Assembly: GCA_008360975.2 (NCBI GenBank) | Contig: CM039184.1 | Span: 56,510,797-56,574,796 of the forward strand | From: Lichenostomus cassidix | Lineage: Eukaryota; Chordata; Aves; Passeriformes; Meliphagidae | Direction: 5' to 3' | DNA: 64,000 bases | Shown here: piece after piece, positions 37,501 to 50,673 of the stretch | Position numbering within the stretch: position 1 is the stretch's first letter | How the letters are laid out: each line of letters begins with the position of its first letter | Translations under genes and position numbers: made by a program | Notes under the pieces: model-generated | The model's input: the letters and a program-made list of their open reading frames with translations, nothing else | What the model was told of the DNA's origin: nothing | The model's database searches: none

Positions 37501-39602
37501 GCCTGATGTAGAAAAATTGTTCAAACCTTTTTTTAAGAACACCACATTGAACGGTAATATATCAAACTTGCACAATTTTCACTGTTTTCTAACAAACGCA
37601 AAATAAATTTTTCTGAAGTAGTCAAGTCTTGTGGTATTTTGTCCTGTAGAGTTTCTGGAGATTTGATAATAAACTGCAGCCTAAGCAGTTTTCACTTTCT
37701 GACCATTTCTATGTTCAGCCCTAGAGTAAGACATACATATGATAAAATTTCACTAAAAATATCTTTCAGGCTGAAGAAAACTAGTCTCAGTAAAAAATTA
37801 AGGGAGGAAAATTAATATTTTGGATCTGAACTTTTTTTCTATTTCATTAATCTTTAACAGAACATTCTTTTCTAGATAGGAGAATACTCATGGTGTTATG
37901 TGTTCTAAATTACTGAGTGCTTGTGTTGAGCATCATATTTTAGTGGTTGCTAACATCACCTTTTTGAATGAGGATAGTATAACTGTGCTAATCATAGAAT
38001 TATTACTGTTCCTTCTTATTGGTTTTCATAAACCATAAGGAGAAAAGATAGGTTTGAGCATTCCCTCTTAACTCCTTTCAACAGTGGAGAAACAAAACTG
38101 ATTTTAGGTCTTTGATGTGATCTTGTGTTCCTTTGTTCCTTATTTTTCTTTATCTTGATCTATGCTTTGATGGCAGCATGGACTACTAAACAAGCTTGCA
38201 ATGTGATTTTGACTCCTTGCAAAGTACTGGTTTTCAGAAAGGTAGCTGGTGTTTTACCAGACTGTAAAGCATGGGAGAGATTTAAGTCTCACCTTACTAC
38301 AGATTTAAGTCTTCAGTCTTCAGCATCTCTTTGACCTGGAAGTACCTTGGAAGTCAAGGTATTGGTATAGCATTGGGCGGACTGAAGCCATGAGGTGTTT
38401 GTGTTATTTTGCTGTCATTCTTGCTGGTGAATGGTCTGACCACCGAGGTGGAGACTGAGAGTGTTTCTCTTGGGTAGTGCTGCTGAAAAAGGCAGCAGAG
38501 GCCCAGCTGTGCTTGGGGAGGGCACTTAATGCTGGGTGCTGCCCAGCTGGGAGTAGATGTCTAGTCATGAGCACTGTGTTCCCACATGGCCCCACCAGTG
38601 GCACTCTGGGGGATCACCAAAGGCATCTTAAGAGAAGCTGGACTGATGGGTGGGAAGGTCAGCTTGCTGCTCACTGGCACACTCAGCAAGTATGTGCAGC
38701 TTCCAAAATCAGAGAAGGGCAGCAGTTTCTCTGTTGCCTTTTATTTGGTTGAGTTTGATGTGTTTCCTCAGAGCCTGCTGTTGCTGAAGTTACAGAGTCT
38801 TACCTGGCTTCATGTAGATCAAGATGTGCGCACTTGATTTGTTGGAAACCTGGGTTGTTTTTGTTTACATTTCTTAAGCAGTGGTAGATTAAGCTGCTAT
38901 AATTTCGTAGATTCAGAATGTTCTTAAACATGTATAGCCCTCCAAACTCATCTTAGTGACACTCGACTTTAGCAAGCTGTGAATAAAAATAGTTGACTTC
39001 TCCAATTCCTAGGGAGAGCGTTGAGATAGTTTGAATTAATAGAAAGTAATTGTTGTCACCCATTGTCATCTGTCAAGAGGTTGACATTTTGTTGGTTTAA
39101 GGGTTTGTTTTGGTAACTTTTCAGTAATGCATAATTTTTTTCCTCAGTCTTGGAAGACAGGAGTAGCTGGCATTGAAGGTTTTGTTGAAAGGTTTAGATT
39201 AAAAAAATACAGAATATGACTTGTAATAATTGTCATCAACTACAAAACCATCAGGTGGTAATTAAATGTATTGTGTAATTGTTGTGACATGACATATTGT
39301 ACTTAGTCAGAAGCGCAATTCATACACTGCTCCTTTCGTTTTGTTTCCCTTGGAGCTGTACCAACATTCTGCTTTGTTTTTGAAAACTCACTGACCTGGA
39401 ACTGTGCATAATTGTTTTTTCCACCTCTTCCAACTACAGTGTATGTAGTATAATATTCGCATAACTCAATTTTTTTTCTTCCCTGTCTTATCTGGCTCAC
39501 TTTTGCAACTGTTGATATGTTCAGTTTCCACAGAAGATTGCAGGCTGTCTTGCACTTTCCTATTTGCACACACCTTAATGAGCTGTTTCTTTTTTTTGCC
39601 AG
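34541..39602 (+). other. PROM1: PROM1 5' intron between the CpG island and the start exon
   Basis: AT-rich intronic DNA ends in a strong T-rich tract and acceptor AG at 39601-39602. No coding homology is visible. A segment at 35740-35900 is richer in GC and CpG than its surroundings and is listed as a candidate regulatory element. Otherwise I see only short chance frames and A/T runs (for example 37217-37227). Confidence 0.7.
35740..35900. promoter_or_regulatory. Candidate intronic regulatory element
   Basis: Within AT-rich intron this segment holds an octamer ATTTGCAT (35840-35847), a homeodomain-like TTAATCAT (35805-35812), TTGCATCA (35815-35822), the palindrome CACTGCAGTG (35826-35835) and several CpGs. 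An ATG-initiated frame of 98 codons (35664-35960) covers it but resembles no family. The motif cluster suggests an enhancer or alternative promoter; this is speculative. Confidence 0.25.
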
Positions 39603-39604
39603 AG

Positions 39605-39616
39605 ATGGTGCGCTGA
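39605..39616 (+). other. Minimal uORF 1 in PROM1 leader
   Basis: ATG GTG CGC TGA: a three-codon upstream frame directly after the acceptor. It would allow re-initiation at the main start. Confidence 0.5.
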
Positions 39617-39731
39617 GTCATTTCCACGAGAGGCTGCTGTAGTAAGGCTCCTGAAGTAAGAATACATTTAAGAATTGAAGGTGTGAGAGTGCACCAGCAT
39701 TCTCCTGGCTAGAAAGCTACCCCCCAAGTGA

Positions 39732-39740
39732 ATGTATTGA
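39732..39740 (+). other. Minimal uORF 2 in PROM1 leader
   Basis: ATG TAT TGA: a two-codon upstream frame 69 bases before the main ATG. Confidence 0.5.
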
Positions 39741-39784
39741 AGATTTCTAGACTTCCTTGGACGAATATCTCTACCTCCAATTTT

Positions 39785-39925
39785 ATGAATACTGCTCGCT
39801 ATGGCTGTGGAACTCTGTTTGCTGCTGCTGCTGTTTTGTGGAAGTACTATTTCAGAAGTACAGCCTATATACAAACCACCTCCTGGAACTTTGGATTTTG
39901 GATTTGTACCAGCCAAGACCTATGA
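39785..39925 (+). other. Overlapping uORF in PROM1 leader
   Basis: An ATG 16 bases upstream of the PROM1 start opens a frame of 46 codons that runs out of frame through the signal-peptide region and stops at 39923-39925. Its context is weak (T at -3, A at +4), whereas the main ATG has G at -3 and G at +4. Leaky scanning would let most ribosomes reach PROM1. The peptide itself is probably not functional. Confidence 0.5.
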
Positions 39926-40020
39926 TACAGGTGCATACCATGAACCTGGGGCAATAGGAATTTTGTTTAAAATAGTACATACATTCCTCTACTTAGTGCA
40001 GCCAAATTCTTTTCCTCAAG
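39801..40020 (+). CDS. PROM1: PROM1 coding exon 1: start, signal peptide, N-terminal ectodomain
   Basis: This exon begins prominin-1 (CD133), a five-pass, cholesterol-binding membrane glycoprotein of plasma-membrane protrusions, microvilli, primary cilia and photoreceptor disc edges. Residues 1-19 or so form a signal peptide (MAVELCLLLLLFCGSTIS), with cleavage likely after about residue 18. The following segment matches the family at GAIGILFKIVHTFLYLVQP (human GPIGILFELVHIFLYVVQP), close to residues 50-68. The ATG has good Kozak context (GCTATGG). The exon contributes 73 codons plus one base and ends in AAG before GTAAGC at 40021 (phase 1). The poly-Leu core of the signal peptide is encoded by a CTG/GCTG run. 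The match is recalled from the human sequence, not computed. Confidence 0.96.
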
Positions 40021-42649
40021 GTAAGCAGATAAACTACTTTTTTATTTTTAAATACAGATTCGTTATTGATGTGTTCACCCTATAGTAGATACCAAGGCCT
40101 TAATCAGGAAGTAAATTATATGAAGGGTTTTGTAAGTAGCACGTGTTATGGCTTGGAAATATGTACAGTTTTGTATAGAAGAACATTTTTCTGCTAAGCA
40201 TAATGGAGAGGAGGTTGTTAATGAAAATGAAATGCTGGTGAAATTCTGCAGAACTTTGCTTACATATCTGAAGGCTGTCATTGATGCATTTGAGACTTGT
40301 TTTCTTAACTGAAACAACATGAGACAGATGTAGAGGATAAGCTGCTTTGTATTTAACATCAAATCCATAAGAGACAACTTTCTGAGTTTTGTATATTATG
40401 ATAAACAGTCAGGTGGTTATAATATTATAATATTTAGCCCAGGAAATGGAAAATTTGAAATGAATTTCATTTGTTTCCATATCTGTTCATCCATGGTCAA
40501 ATTTTATATAAGGGCAGTTCCATTACACAGCCATGTATAGGTTCTTGTTCCTTTGAAAGCTGTCAAATTAAGACTTGAAACTGCATTTGTTTTAGTAAGA
40601 CTTTTTTTCCATTCCTTTCCTAAGTTGTCCCTTCTAAAGGATAACTTAACATGTTGGAGAACTGTGTGCTTGTTGAGGTTGCATTGATTTAAAAGGTGCT
40701 TTGGGAAATGGTGTTTTAGTGGATGTGGTAGTTGTATCAACTTTTCAGCATACTTTTTGTTTCATTTAGCTCTTAAAAGTGCTAATGTGTTTGTATAATA
40801 CTGGCATTTAAAATTATATTGAGGTGAACCTTTAATAAAATCTAAGAATTACTTTGGTTTGTAACTAATTCCTTATGGTGGTTTAGCTGCAGCTGTGTAT
40901 AAAAGGTGTTTATATTATTTTGTAATGCAGCTTTCAATTTATACATTTAAACTTTTAGTAATATAAAGCCTTAAATTCTGTTGTCTACTTGGTCACATAT
41001 GTGTATGGTGTCTGTGAACTGCTGTTTGCTTGGATTTTTGCCATTTCTGCATGCATCTCTGACATAACTGTAGAAGAATGAGCTCAAATGAACTTGAATG
41101 AATGAATTCTATTTAGACGAGTGCTCAGAGTCCCAGGGGTTAACCTACAGTATAATATCCTGGCCTGTTTTCCTGCAGGATCTTTCTTTTGAACAGATCT
41201 TGCAGAAGGTATAATGAGGGCAGTTGCATGAAGGTGACAGTAATCTCACCTTTGGGAAGCACTGTTTCCAGATACCTCTGCTTCTTTTGCCTCTTTCCTT
41301 CTGTTACGTATACAGGTGAACTATTTGTGTCTCTGTGAGACCTAATGGTGAAGATTGCCATCTGCATTCAGCTCCTAGACACAGGCCTCCATTCTGCCTA
41401 AAGCCCTGCTTGAAGATACTGTTCTCTTACAATTGTGGAAACTTGATTTCACTGAGACATTTAGTGTGTTTTTATATTACCAAGAATTTGGTCTGTAATC
41501 TTTTATGTCAGAATTAATACCTGGTGTCCTAAGCATGTGAACAATTAGTGAGTATAGAATTTATAATCAAAGTTATTGTCCCGTGGGACTGGTTGTAATA
41601 AGTTTTGCATCAAGAAGGTGTTGTTAATTCCAGCATTAAAAAAGACATCCAGAAGTAAATAATTTGTTCTTTGCTTGTAAACTTTGAACATCTCATACTT
41701 CTCCTTCCTTCCTTGAAGATACTTTCTGCCAAATCAGTTATTTTCAGAACTTTGGTTTTGTTATTTGCATTAGGTGAAGTCATGTTCCCATGGCCCCACA
41801 TACTTCACTGCAAAATACAGATTTGAAGGATCATGTCAGTTTGAGTCATACTATTTAATTGGCTAATCCCCATAATCTCTTTTGCCATATGCTGTTCTAT
41901 TTTCACATTCAGTGTATTAATGGTGTAGTTACATACTTAAAATGGTTGTTTTGTTTTGTTTGTTTTTTTTTTAAATTCCATCTTGAAATAGAATTAATTC
42001 TGATTCAGAGATGAAAATAAACATAATGACAAATGGGCACAGAAAGCAAGCCTTTTGATGTTTCTATTTCAAACTTTGCCATTCTGATGGGACTGGTGCT
42101 TCAGAAGAGTTAACTCCAGTTTGTAATTATTTATTCCCTTCTAAATTTGTTCATGCCATCAAGTTTGTGTAAATACAACTTTAATTTAAGTTCAGATTTA
42201 ATAAGTAAGTTATTAATTGGATTAAATATAGTTCTCATGTAAAGTACAGTAACAGAACCAGGGCAAGGATGCCTTAAGTTTTTTGAAAGTGCTGACTCTT
42301 ACAACCAGCACTGTGCTCTTCGGATATTCAAGAGACTAGCTCAAAAGAAGTGAATTAGGATATTTGATTGCAGTGCTTCAGTGAGTCTGAATATATTCTG
42401 CTTTCAACTCCACCAAATACTTTTGTACTTACTACCAGATGATGTACTGCTGTAAATGGGAGTGAATTTACTTAAGTGTGAACTGGTAGTCAGGAAAGCA
42501 GCCTCCACTTTGAGTTAATGATGCACTCCAGTGGAAAACACTGTGTGATCACTGGTTTGCTACCTGAGGCTCAGCAGGTCACTTTAATCTCAGTATGCCT
42601 TTGTTCCTGCATGGTTATGATTGTGCCACTGCTCCTTTTGTTGAGGGCT

Positions 42650-42680
42650 GTTTAAGATAGTCTGTTTAAGATAGATGATT
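42650..42680 (+). repeat. 13-bp direct tandem duplication
   Basis: CTGTTTAAGATAG occurs twice with one base between copies, within the first large PROM1 intron. It is likely a small replication-slippage duplication. Confidence 0.7.
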
Positions 42681-42979
42681 TTCTTTCTTGTTAACAATAC
42701 CACTTAAAATAAACAGATGATAATAGGAAAATTGCGAATTGCTTCTGTCACTTAGCTAAGAGAGAGGACATCCACCAAAGGGAATCGTCAGTTTTTCTCT
42801 TAGGTAGAAGTAGTCCTGAACTGCAGCATTCATTTATTAATAAAGATGTCAGTTCATGGTTGTGAGACTAGACTACATGTTGTCTGTTGTGTTGGAAAGC
42901 TTCAGATGTGAACTTGGTATAGACAGGGCATGGTCAGTATGATGCTGTGGCTGCTGTGAATTATCAAAGTTTTGTCTTT

Positions 42980-42993
42980 GTTCCCATGGAAAC
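42980..42993. promoter_or_regulatory. X-box-like palindrome in PROM1 intron
   Basis: GTTCCCATGGAAAC differs from the symmetric RFX X-box GTTGCCATGGCAAC at two positions. RFX factors control ciliary genes, and prominin-1 acts in cilia and protrusions, so a link is conceivable. A single match in 14 kb of intron is weak evidence. Confidence 0.2.
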
Positions 42994-45584
42994 AGTTGTT
43001 AGTTGCAATAAGAGGATGTTAATCTGAGATTCCAGTTGCCAGCAGGATGTGCCCAACAAATCTTTGGCTTCACAGTTTGAGACTTGTAACAAAAATACAA
43101 AGAGTTCACAAAGGAAAGAAGCTGGGAATAAAGCTCCTGCTCCTATTTTTAGGTGAAATAAGACAAAATCTTGCAAGACTATTTACCTTACCCTACTGTA
43201 GCTGAACATACTGAACTGTAGCAGAACAACTTTACCAGTTAACTTCAAGCTGCTTTGCTCCAGCTTCTGACTTGTATTCTAAGTAAGCATTTCTGCTGAA
43301 GCAGGAATACAACTTTAATATAAAAGTCAACTGTTGAATGCAGGTACTTTCTAAGCAATAGATAGCATAAAGAGTTAAATGCACTGTTTGTCTGTGGGGA
43401 ACGCGAACAAGCTGATTTTTAGACCTGGACTACACCTTTCAATTCTTTCTGACTGTGGAACCTTGCTTGAGAGTTTGAGAATCAGACTGAGGATCAGAAC
43501 TTAAATATTTTAATGTCAGGTCCTTTGTCTGACTCCTTTTTGTCTTTCTTTCTCCTCCTCTAGTCAGACTTTAAAGCAGCTGCAGATTGCAAAGTTGAGC
43601 AAGTTATTCTTGTGTTATCTTGGTAATAAATCATGAGTGTGTTCAGCAATTAAATTATTTTAATATTTTATAGAGAGGAAACATGTAACTTGATGTGAAA
43701 ATAAACTGTATGTGTAGCTAGTATAGAAAATGTAATAGAAAATGCATATGCAAACCCCTGTTATTTTGGGTAGGTTTGATGAGCTCCTAGGATAGTGACT
43801 TTGTTAATCTATTGGCTGTGTTGAGTGTGAGGTTCTAAAGCAAGTAATCAAAACACTTTATCATCCCCTCAGTTAAACTCGATAAGGCAGAATTATTTTG
43901 TGTGTGTGTCAAACTGGCTTTTCTGCCTTTTGTAACTAATTCTTCAAAGCTCATTTTTATGTTAGTTTTGCCTCCTGTTAGTAATAAGTCTTCCAGAGCT
44001 TCCCTACAAAAACAAATGCACGTGTCTGGATGTTGGAGCTAAGCTCTGTTATGTGTAATTGGTAGTCCCCTTTTAGTTTTAAACTTAAGACTTCCCCAGG
44101 AATGTTGGGCATGTCTGCACAAGGTGAAAGGACTGTGCTGTGGCTCTGACTCTGCAGATGCTGCAGTCCAGCACTACAGAATTTTGCACAGGTACCCATA
44201 GCCATTAGGATGTTTCATGAAAACTTAAATTAGGACATCTGTTTTTCCAGTTGTTTGAAGTCTCAGTTTTAGTTTGGACGTGATACACTACATTTTTGAG
44301 CTAGGGTTTGATAGCTACCTGTCTGTGCAGGTGGGTTAATTTTCTCACAGCTTTCATCCTGGAGCTGGGTTGGGAGCACAGGTGGAACTGCTTGTGCAGG
44401 AACTGAGAAAAGGGCAAGAGCAATAGCTGCCCTGTAGTAAATTAGCTGTCAGATTGGCTTGTTAGATTAGCTATGTTCTGTTGTCAAGTGGCAGTCTGTG
44501 CCTTCACCACATCCCTCTGCTTTTTTTCCACAGCTGTGAGTAGAGCTGTGGTGTGAATTTAGAATAGTGGCTTAAGTGTGTGTGTCAAAAATGCAGGTGT
44601 GACAGGTGCACTGCAAAATGCAGTGACAGGTGTTGTACACAGCAAGGAGTGGTGGTGCCATTTGTGGGGAACTGGGATGACAGCACTGCTCCTTTATTTG
44701 GTAATAAGGTATATATTGAAAGAAATTTCTTGTGTGTAATGTTGGAAATACTGGGGAAGATGGAGCAGCAGGAAGATACAAGATAATTTAGCCTCTTCTT
44801 TTCTCTGCCCACTCATATGCATTTAAGGAAATAGTGTTTAAAAAAAACACTGCTCATTTCATGTTGGGAAGTTGAGAGCTGTTCGGCTTGGTGACGTGCC
44901 CATGTAAATGAGGAGCAATCTGAGAACATTTCTGAAGCAGATTTAAGGCTGGCTGTTTAATTTTCTTAGGCATCAGAGGAGTAATTCTTTTCCCTCTGAA
45001 CTATTCAGAACAGCAGACTAACAGATTGCTTGTCAAAAGGACTTTCAGTGGGCAGGGAGGAGACAGAGGTTTTAGGAGGGGAAGCTTATACAGATTATCT
45101 ACTAGAGGCTACCACAGAAAACTACAGTTGCAAATGTTAAGGCTTCTCTGAGGTCTTCCCGCCCACTTCCTCTGGATTCTGTAAACAAAGAATTTCTTTT
45201 TCAGACAGGTACTGTATGGAAGATATGGAAGTAATATTTTAATCAGTGTAGCATAGCTGATCACCTGAAATTCTTGCTCTTTATGCCCATCTGGAATCCC
45301 TTCTCTGCAGTATCCTCAGTGCTTGTCCTGATCTGGTATAATACTGCCTGCCAGCTGTGCCTAGGAGAAAAAATATGCTTTGACAGCAATTGGAAAACAG
45401 CAGTTCAGTGTTACAAGTTCAACACTGTTAGGACAGAAGGGAGAAACTAACAAACACAAACCTCAGGTAGAGTTTGAGGGCATTGGGTTACTTTCCTTGG
45501 GAAGGGTACTTCAATGTGGCATTAGCACATATGGCTGTGGTAATTCCTGCAGGGTACCTCAAACAGCAATGCCTCTCGGGAGTC

Positions 45585-45600
45585 TAATAATAATAATAAT
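45585..45600. repeat. (TAA)n microsatellite
   Basis: Five TAA units plus a partial one, followed by an A-rich stretch. Confidence 0.85.
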
Positions 45601-46267
45601 AAAAAATTAAATAGGCGTACAGCTGTGTGGTATTAAGACAGCTCATATTTCCCAAATTCAAACTGCCTTCTCCCCCTTCCAAATGAGATGGCTATATGCT
45701 CTCTGTCTGTGGGAACATCTTTGGCAAGTGGGTTGGGCTTTTTTTCCCTCCGGTATTTTTTCCTCTCCCTTTTTCTCACTATTGTTTTTGCTTCTCAAGA
45801 CAGTCTGGGTAACTTTCAGATCTTAACCAAAGTGGTGCATTTTCCAAGCAAATATGCGCTATTTAAAAGTTGCTAGAGCAAAATAAATGCAAAGTATTAA
45901 TTTTAGTGGGTTTTGTAATTCTTTTAACAGTATTAAATTTTTCCACATAGGTATTAAAGAGTTTGAGTATACTTCTTTTTCCAAAAGTGAGTTATCTTCA
46001 TGTTAGAAGGGAAACCAGCTGCCACAAATGTCAGCCACTGTAGATTAAGCTGACTAATCTATCAGTATATACATCTTAGTGTAAGCCTGCCAGTTACAAA
46101 AAAGCCCCACAAACCTACTTTGACATTTTTTCAATAAGCAGATAGATTTCTTATCTAAAACCACTTGTGTGAATAAATTATAAATCGTATTGCATCCTAA
46201 CATAGTCAAGCTCTTTCTTTTGACAAAAAATATACCAAATTATTTTATTGAAAAATAATTTACATTA

Positions 46268-46288
46268 AATCACATTTAAAATGTGATT
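46268..46288. repeat. 21-bp palindrome
   Basis: AATCACATTT and AAATGTGATT flank one A, a perfect 10-bp inverted repeat around a single base in a PROM1 intron. Its AT content is high. Confidence 0.65.
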
Positions 46289-47286
46289 ACAATTGTGAAT
46301 GTGAATATTGTTGCTACAGTTAAGTATTGCTTTGGCTGTTGAACTCAGCTGAAAGTTTCCTGCCTGTACCTGTACCGAATAAATCCAAGCATCAAGCATA
46401 ATTAGCTCCTTTCAAAGGGGCAATCTTTACTTTTGCTTTGATTTTTAAGTGAAGTAATGGTCTCTGTAGCACTTTGAACCAATATGTATGCCCTGCTTAT
46501 CAAATGTACATGGAAAGTTGTGGCCCTTGCAGAAATGGGGAAGCAGAGAAAAGGAATGCTGAGGAGTCTCAGGGAAGCTGCCAGAATGCCAGTCACTGAG
46601 GTAATCTGGTCAGCAGGGCTCCAGCATGTCATTCCCAATTAATTATCTGTGTTCATATTTCCAATAATCCAAGTTATGCAAGAGAGGATTTTCTGGGCTT
46701 TCCTCAGTTTACAGCAACTCCTGAGGAGATAAAGAGGAAAAATGATGTTCATACAGTGTAAATATTTGCTACTTTGATCAAAGTGACAAGTCCAGTATGT
46801 CTACACAACCCAACCTATCAAGAAGTTGCCTGGCCTGTGCAGTGTGCTAAACCAGACAAACATGTACAGTGCACCAAGTTAAATCTTTGCCCGTAATCTG
46901 CTGTAAATCCTTACCAGATGGTGGCCTAGGGAGAATTTGAGGTAGCCACTGCAAACAAAGCAAGTGGCAAAAAATAGCTGTCGTGGCACAAACAGTGTGC
47001 TACAGAACTTTGGTTGCCTTCAGAAAAAGAGAGAATGCAGTTTCTGTGTGGAATACTTCTTCAAAGCTTTCGACTTCATTTTGTGTCTGCGTGATGCATG
47101 CAAATTCATTGCAGCCTCCTAAGGAAGGATTTTTCTAAAGGTTTCTCTCTCTTTTTTCTTCTTCCAAAACTTCAGCAAGAACAGAACTTTCTTTGTAGCA
47201 AGGAACAACCAGAAAGCCCCTGCAAAGGTTATTTTCAAAGGAGAAATCTTTCATTCTATGTGTCCTATAATGGTTGATATTGTGGC

Positions 47287-47300
47287 TTTTTTTTTTTTTT
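47287..47300. repeat. Poly(T) run of 14
   Basis: Fourteen thymines followed by CTTC. Simple repeat. Confidence 0.85.
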
Positions 47301-49330
47301 CTTCAAACTTTTTCCTTGGCCAGGCTCTTTAATGTTGTCTGTGCATGTCAGTGGAAAGCACAATGTGCCTGAAGAGAAAGTGTGACTGCACTAAAGAATA
47401 ACTTCAAGTAAATAACCTCAAGTTTGGGGCAGCTCTAAGGTGTGAGGATTTCCTGTGGAAGACTTAAATTACCTCTTTGGTCTTCCTGACTAATAACTTC
47501 CATTTTTGGGAAATTGGGAGCCTTTTTGTGTGCATGAACAAAGTTTGTTGACTGTTATTTTTAGCTGATCCACTTCTGTATAATTTATTTCTTCAGTGGA
47601 GCAATGTTATTTTCTGTCAGGAAGGGTGTAAAGGGAGTCTCTTTAATTTCACATTCTAGTTACCTCAGAAGCTGTTGCTGCCCTGCAGTTCCTTGTCTTC
47701 AGCAGTTCCACCATGCTTAGTCCTACCTGTGTTCTGTCTCCCTGTTAGGCCATCCTACAGTTTCAATCCTGCACATAGCTGTTCATCTCTTCATTACCTA
47801 CTTCATATTGCATCTCTACTCCCTGCTCTCTCTCGCATTGCCCCTCACTGCATGCAGTGTGAGCTAAGGTGCATTTCTAGGTGGTCTGGTGGCTTGTCCT
47901 TTCAATTATGAATGAAGAAGCACATGCTTTACAAGTCTGCCAAGACGTTAAAAATGTATTTACTGTGTTTTTGCTTGTGTGTATTGTGTGTTTTTGGATT
48001 TTCTGCCAGCCAAAGTGCTGTAGGATAACAACATGTAATTAAAGAGTGCAGAGTCAAAGAATAGGAGAGGACAATCATCATGTTGATGAGAGCAAATTGC
48101 ATACTGAAGGCAGAAGAGGGTGACAGGACAGATTGCCATAGCAGATAAGAGGTTAAAATGCTTTAGCAATTTAGTATGTATTTGTTGGGTTTTGTCCTCC
48201 ATTCGATGAAATTGTTCTGGGCATTGTGGAATAACAGGTTCTAGGGCTTTGTTTTGCTAGTAGTGACGTACGGTAGCAAAGTTCCGTTCTTTCTTGCCTT
48301 CTTTTCTTGTCCAAAAGGCATGGTGATTTTTTTGCTCATTATTTCTTTAATGCACGTGAATAGACGGTTAAACAGAGAATTTCCTTTCACCACCTGTGTA
48401 GTGGAAGCAGGTGATGTTGTGTGTGGGCTACAGAAGCAAGGGAAGGTCAGTGTGTTGTTCAGGGGCTGTGCTTGAAGGGGAAGAGGGTTGGAATGGCCTC
48501 TTGTGTAGAACAGGAGGGTGGAAGCTGGATCAACCAGATGTTCACAGTAAGTCAGAGGAAAAAAACCCCGTGAATTGTAGAGAGACAGAGACCTTGTCTA
48601 AAAAGAAGGGGGAGAAATTATCTAAGGAGGCTGAGACTTTTTTCTTAGTTTAAGGGCTATGTCCTAGGTGTGTCTGAGGAAGATACTGTGAAGAGGAGAG
48701 TGCAGCTTTTCAATCTGAATTTGGAAAGGAATGGTCTAGACTGAATGCCTGGATTAGATTCCTTATTGTGGACCAAAGTGATCTCTTATTGTATGGGAAT
48801 TGGGAACATCTTGTCTTCTCCTTGTCTCCTATGAGACTTCCCACTTGTCCTACAGAGTTTCCTTCCTGCTCTGCAGAGCAGACAGTGTTTACAGGGTTAG
48901 CAGTGTGTCAGAGCCCTCCCTCTCTGCAGTCACCAACTGTGCATGCTGGATTCTTCAGCCATCAGCATTCCTGAGCTCTCACCTTGCTCTGCAGTGCAGC
49001 CAGAGGGAAGCAGTGCTGTGGGATTAGGGAACAGCAAGAGTGAGCAGAGCCATGATGGAGGTAGTGACAGTAAAGGGGAGCAAAGGTAACCTTGGGTTAC
49101 CTTATGAAGGAGACCTCCTCAGTGGGACTGAATCTGACCATGGTAGAGGCTGTTGGCTTGAGGCTTTGGGGAAACAACCAAAGCCCCACTCAAGTCAAAG
49201 CAATGAACTGAACTTGCCATAAAACTTGCTATAAGATTCCTGGAAGGTTTTTGTGTCTGATTAGTCCAAAAGGCTTTCCTGGTTTTCTTGGCCTTGCAGG
49301 AGATACTCATTAGTGTGACTCATAACTAGG

Positions 49331-49343
49331 AAAAAAAAAAAAA
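49331..49343. repeat. Poly(A) run of 13
   Basis: Thirteen adenines in PROM1 intronic DNA. No retroposed sequence is evident upstream. Confidence 0.85.
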
Positions 49344-50673
49344 CAAGTCTGAAGTAATTTTAGATCATTAATTTCTGACTAACTGACCTATATTCAGAGA
49401 GGTTCTGAACTGTTCAGTGTAGTCCATTGAGTCTGTCTATTATAGATGAACAGGAATGGACTGAAATACTGTTTCATACATGAAAATGAGATTGCAATAA
49501 AGTAGTTATTAATTGATCATTTGTGTTATCTATGTAATTCTCCCCTGTTGTTCAGAAAAGTCTCCATTTTGTGTGATGTGAATGCTTCAGTCATGGTTCT
49601 TACTGGCTTGTTTGAAGAAGACCTTTTGGAATAGAAACCTAATATATTATGCATAAAAAGACATTAATTTCTGGCATAATTTGATTAATGCTGGAATTGC
49701 ACTACAGCTGAACTGGCTCAGTGGAATTTTTTGAGTGGAGTGGAAGCATTGCATTCCCAAAGGTTTTACTCCCAACTATTTTCCTGTCACCTACATTTGA
49801 AAAGCTTCCTTGGCAACAGAATTTTTAATTAATTTATGTTGGTACTTAATAGCTAGACAGCTTATTTTTAAATCTGTATTATTTTTGCTATCCCTTTCTG
49901 TAGAGCAGTTCTAAGAAGCACACTTAGTGATAACCTCATTTTCTTGCCAGAGTAATGAGATATTGAGTGTGTATATGCAGTACTCTTGCAGTGCAGGAGT
50001 TAGTGATTATGTTTTCTTAACTGGAGATCCTCAGAGGTACTTACTATTTCTTCACAAATTGCATTGGTAAATTAACAGTTCATCTGGCTAGTTAGATTTA
50101 CTAGAGCAGATGGCATTTTGCATGTGTGATGAGAGCAGGAAGGAGTCAGCAAAGCAGTAATGTAATTAGCTGTGTAAATGAGCCTCACAAGGTAAATCTC
50201 TTTAGCCCCAATGATAAAATGTGTTCTGTGCTAAAGCTGTGGATTACTGGTCCTGTGAAACAATGTGAACAGCTGGTCAAGCCAAGATTTCAGAAGTAAT
50301 CCAGTTAATTTGAAAATAAAGGACACCACTTTTTCTCACACCTTCCTAACACTTTATATTTGAAACAGAAATCAGCCTCAAGATGGCACTTAGCCAGTAA
50401 TGCAAGTGAGTTGTGTGGAGTTACCTGAATTCAGTTGTAAATAAAAGCTTATTTGAATGCTAAAGTTGAGGTGTTCTAGCAAGGGAGGAAAGGTGCTTCA
50501 TAAAAGCAGACCAAAATCCCTGGCTGGATAAAATGTGAGCTGTCTTTTCATTGTGCTGCAGTGAGCAGTGTAGCCATATGCAGCTCCTGTTTACGCAGTA
50601 CCTGGCACAGGATGTTCCCCCACTTAACCCTTAAGCTCTGCAGTAGTAACTGTGATTACCATGCAGTAAAACC

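Larger units (their letters stand above)
39603..39800 (+). other. PROM1: PROM1 5' UTR in the start exon
   Basis: A strong acceptor (long T run, then GCCAG to 39602) opens the exon 198 bases before the PROM1 ATG. The leader contains three upstream ATGs (39605, 39732, 39785), listed separately. A GTAAGA at 39656 could be a donor if the leader were further spliced, but the uninterrupted exon is the simpler reading. Confidence 0.65.
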
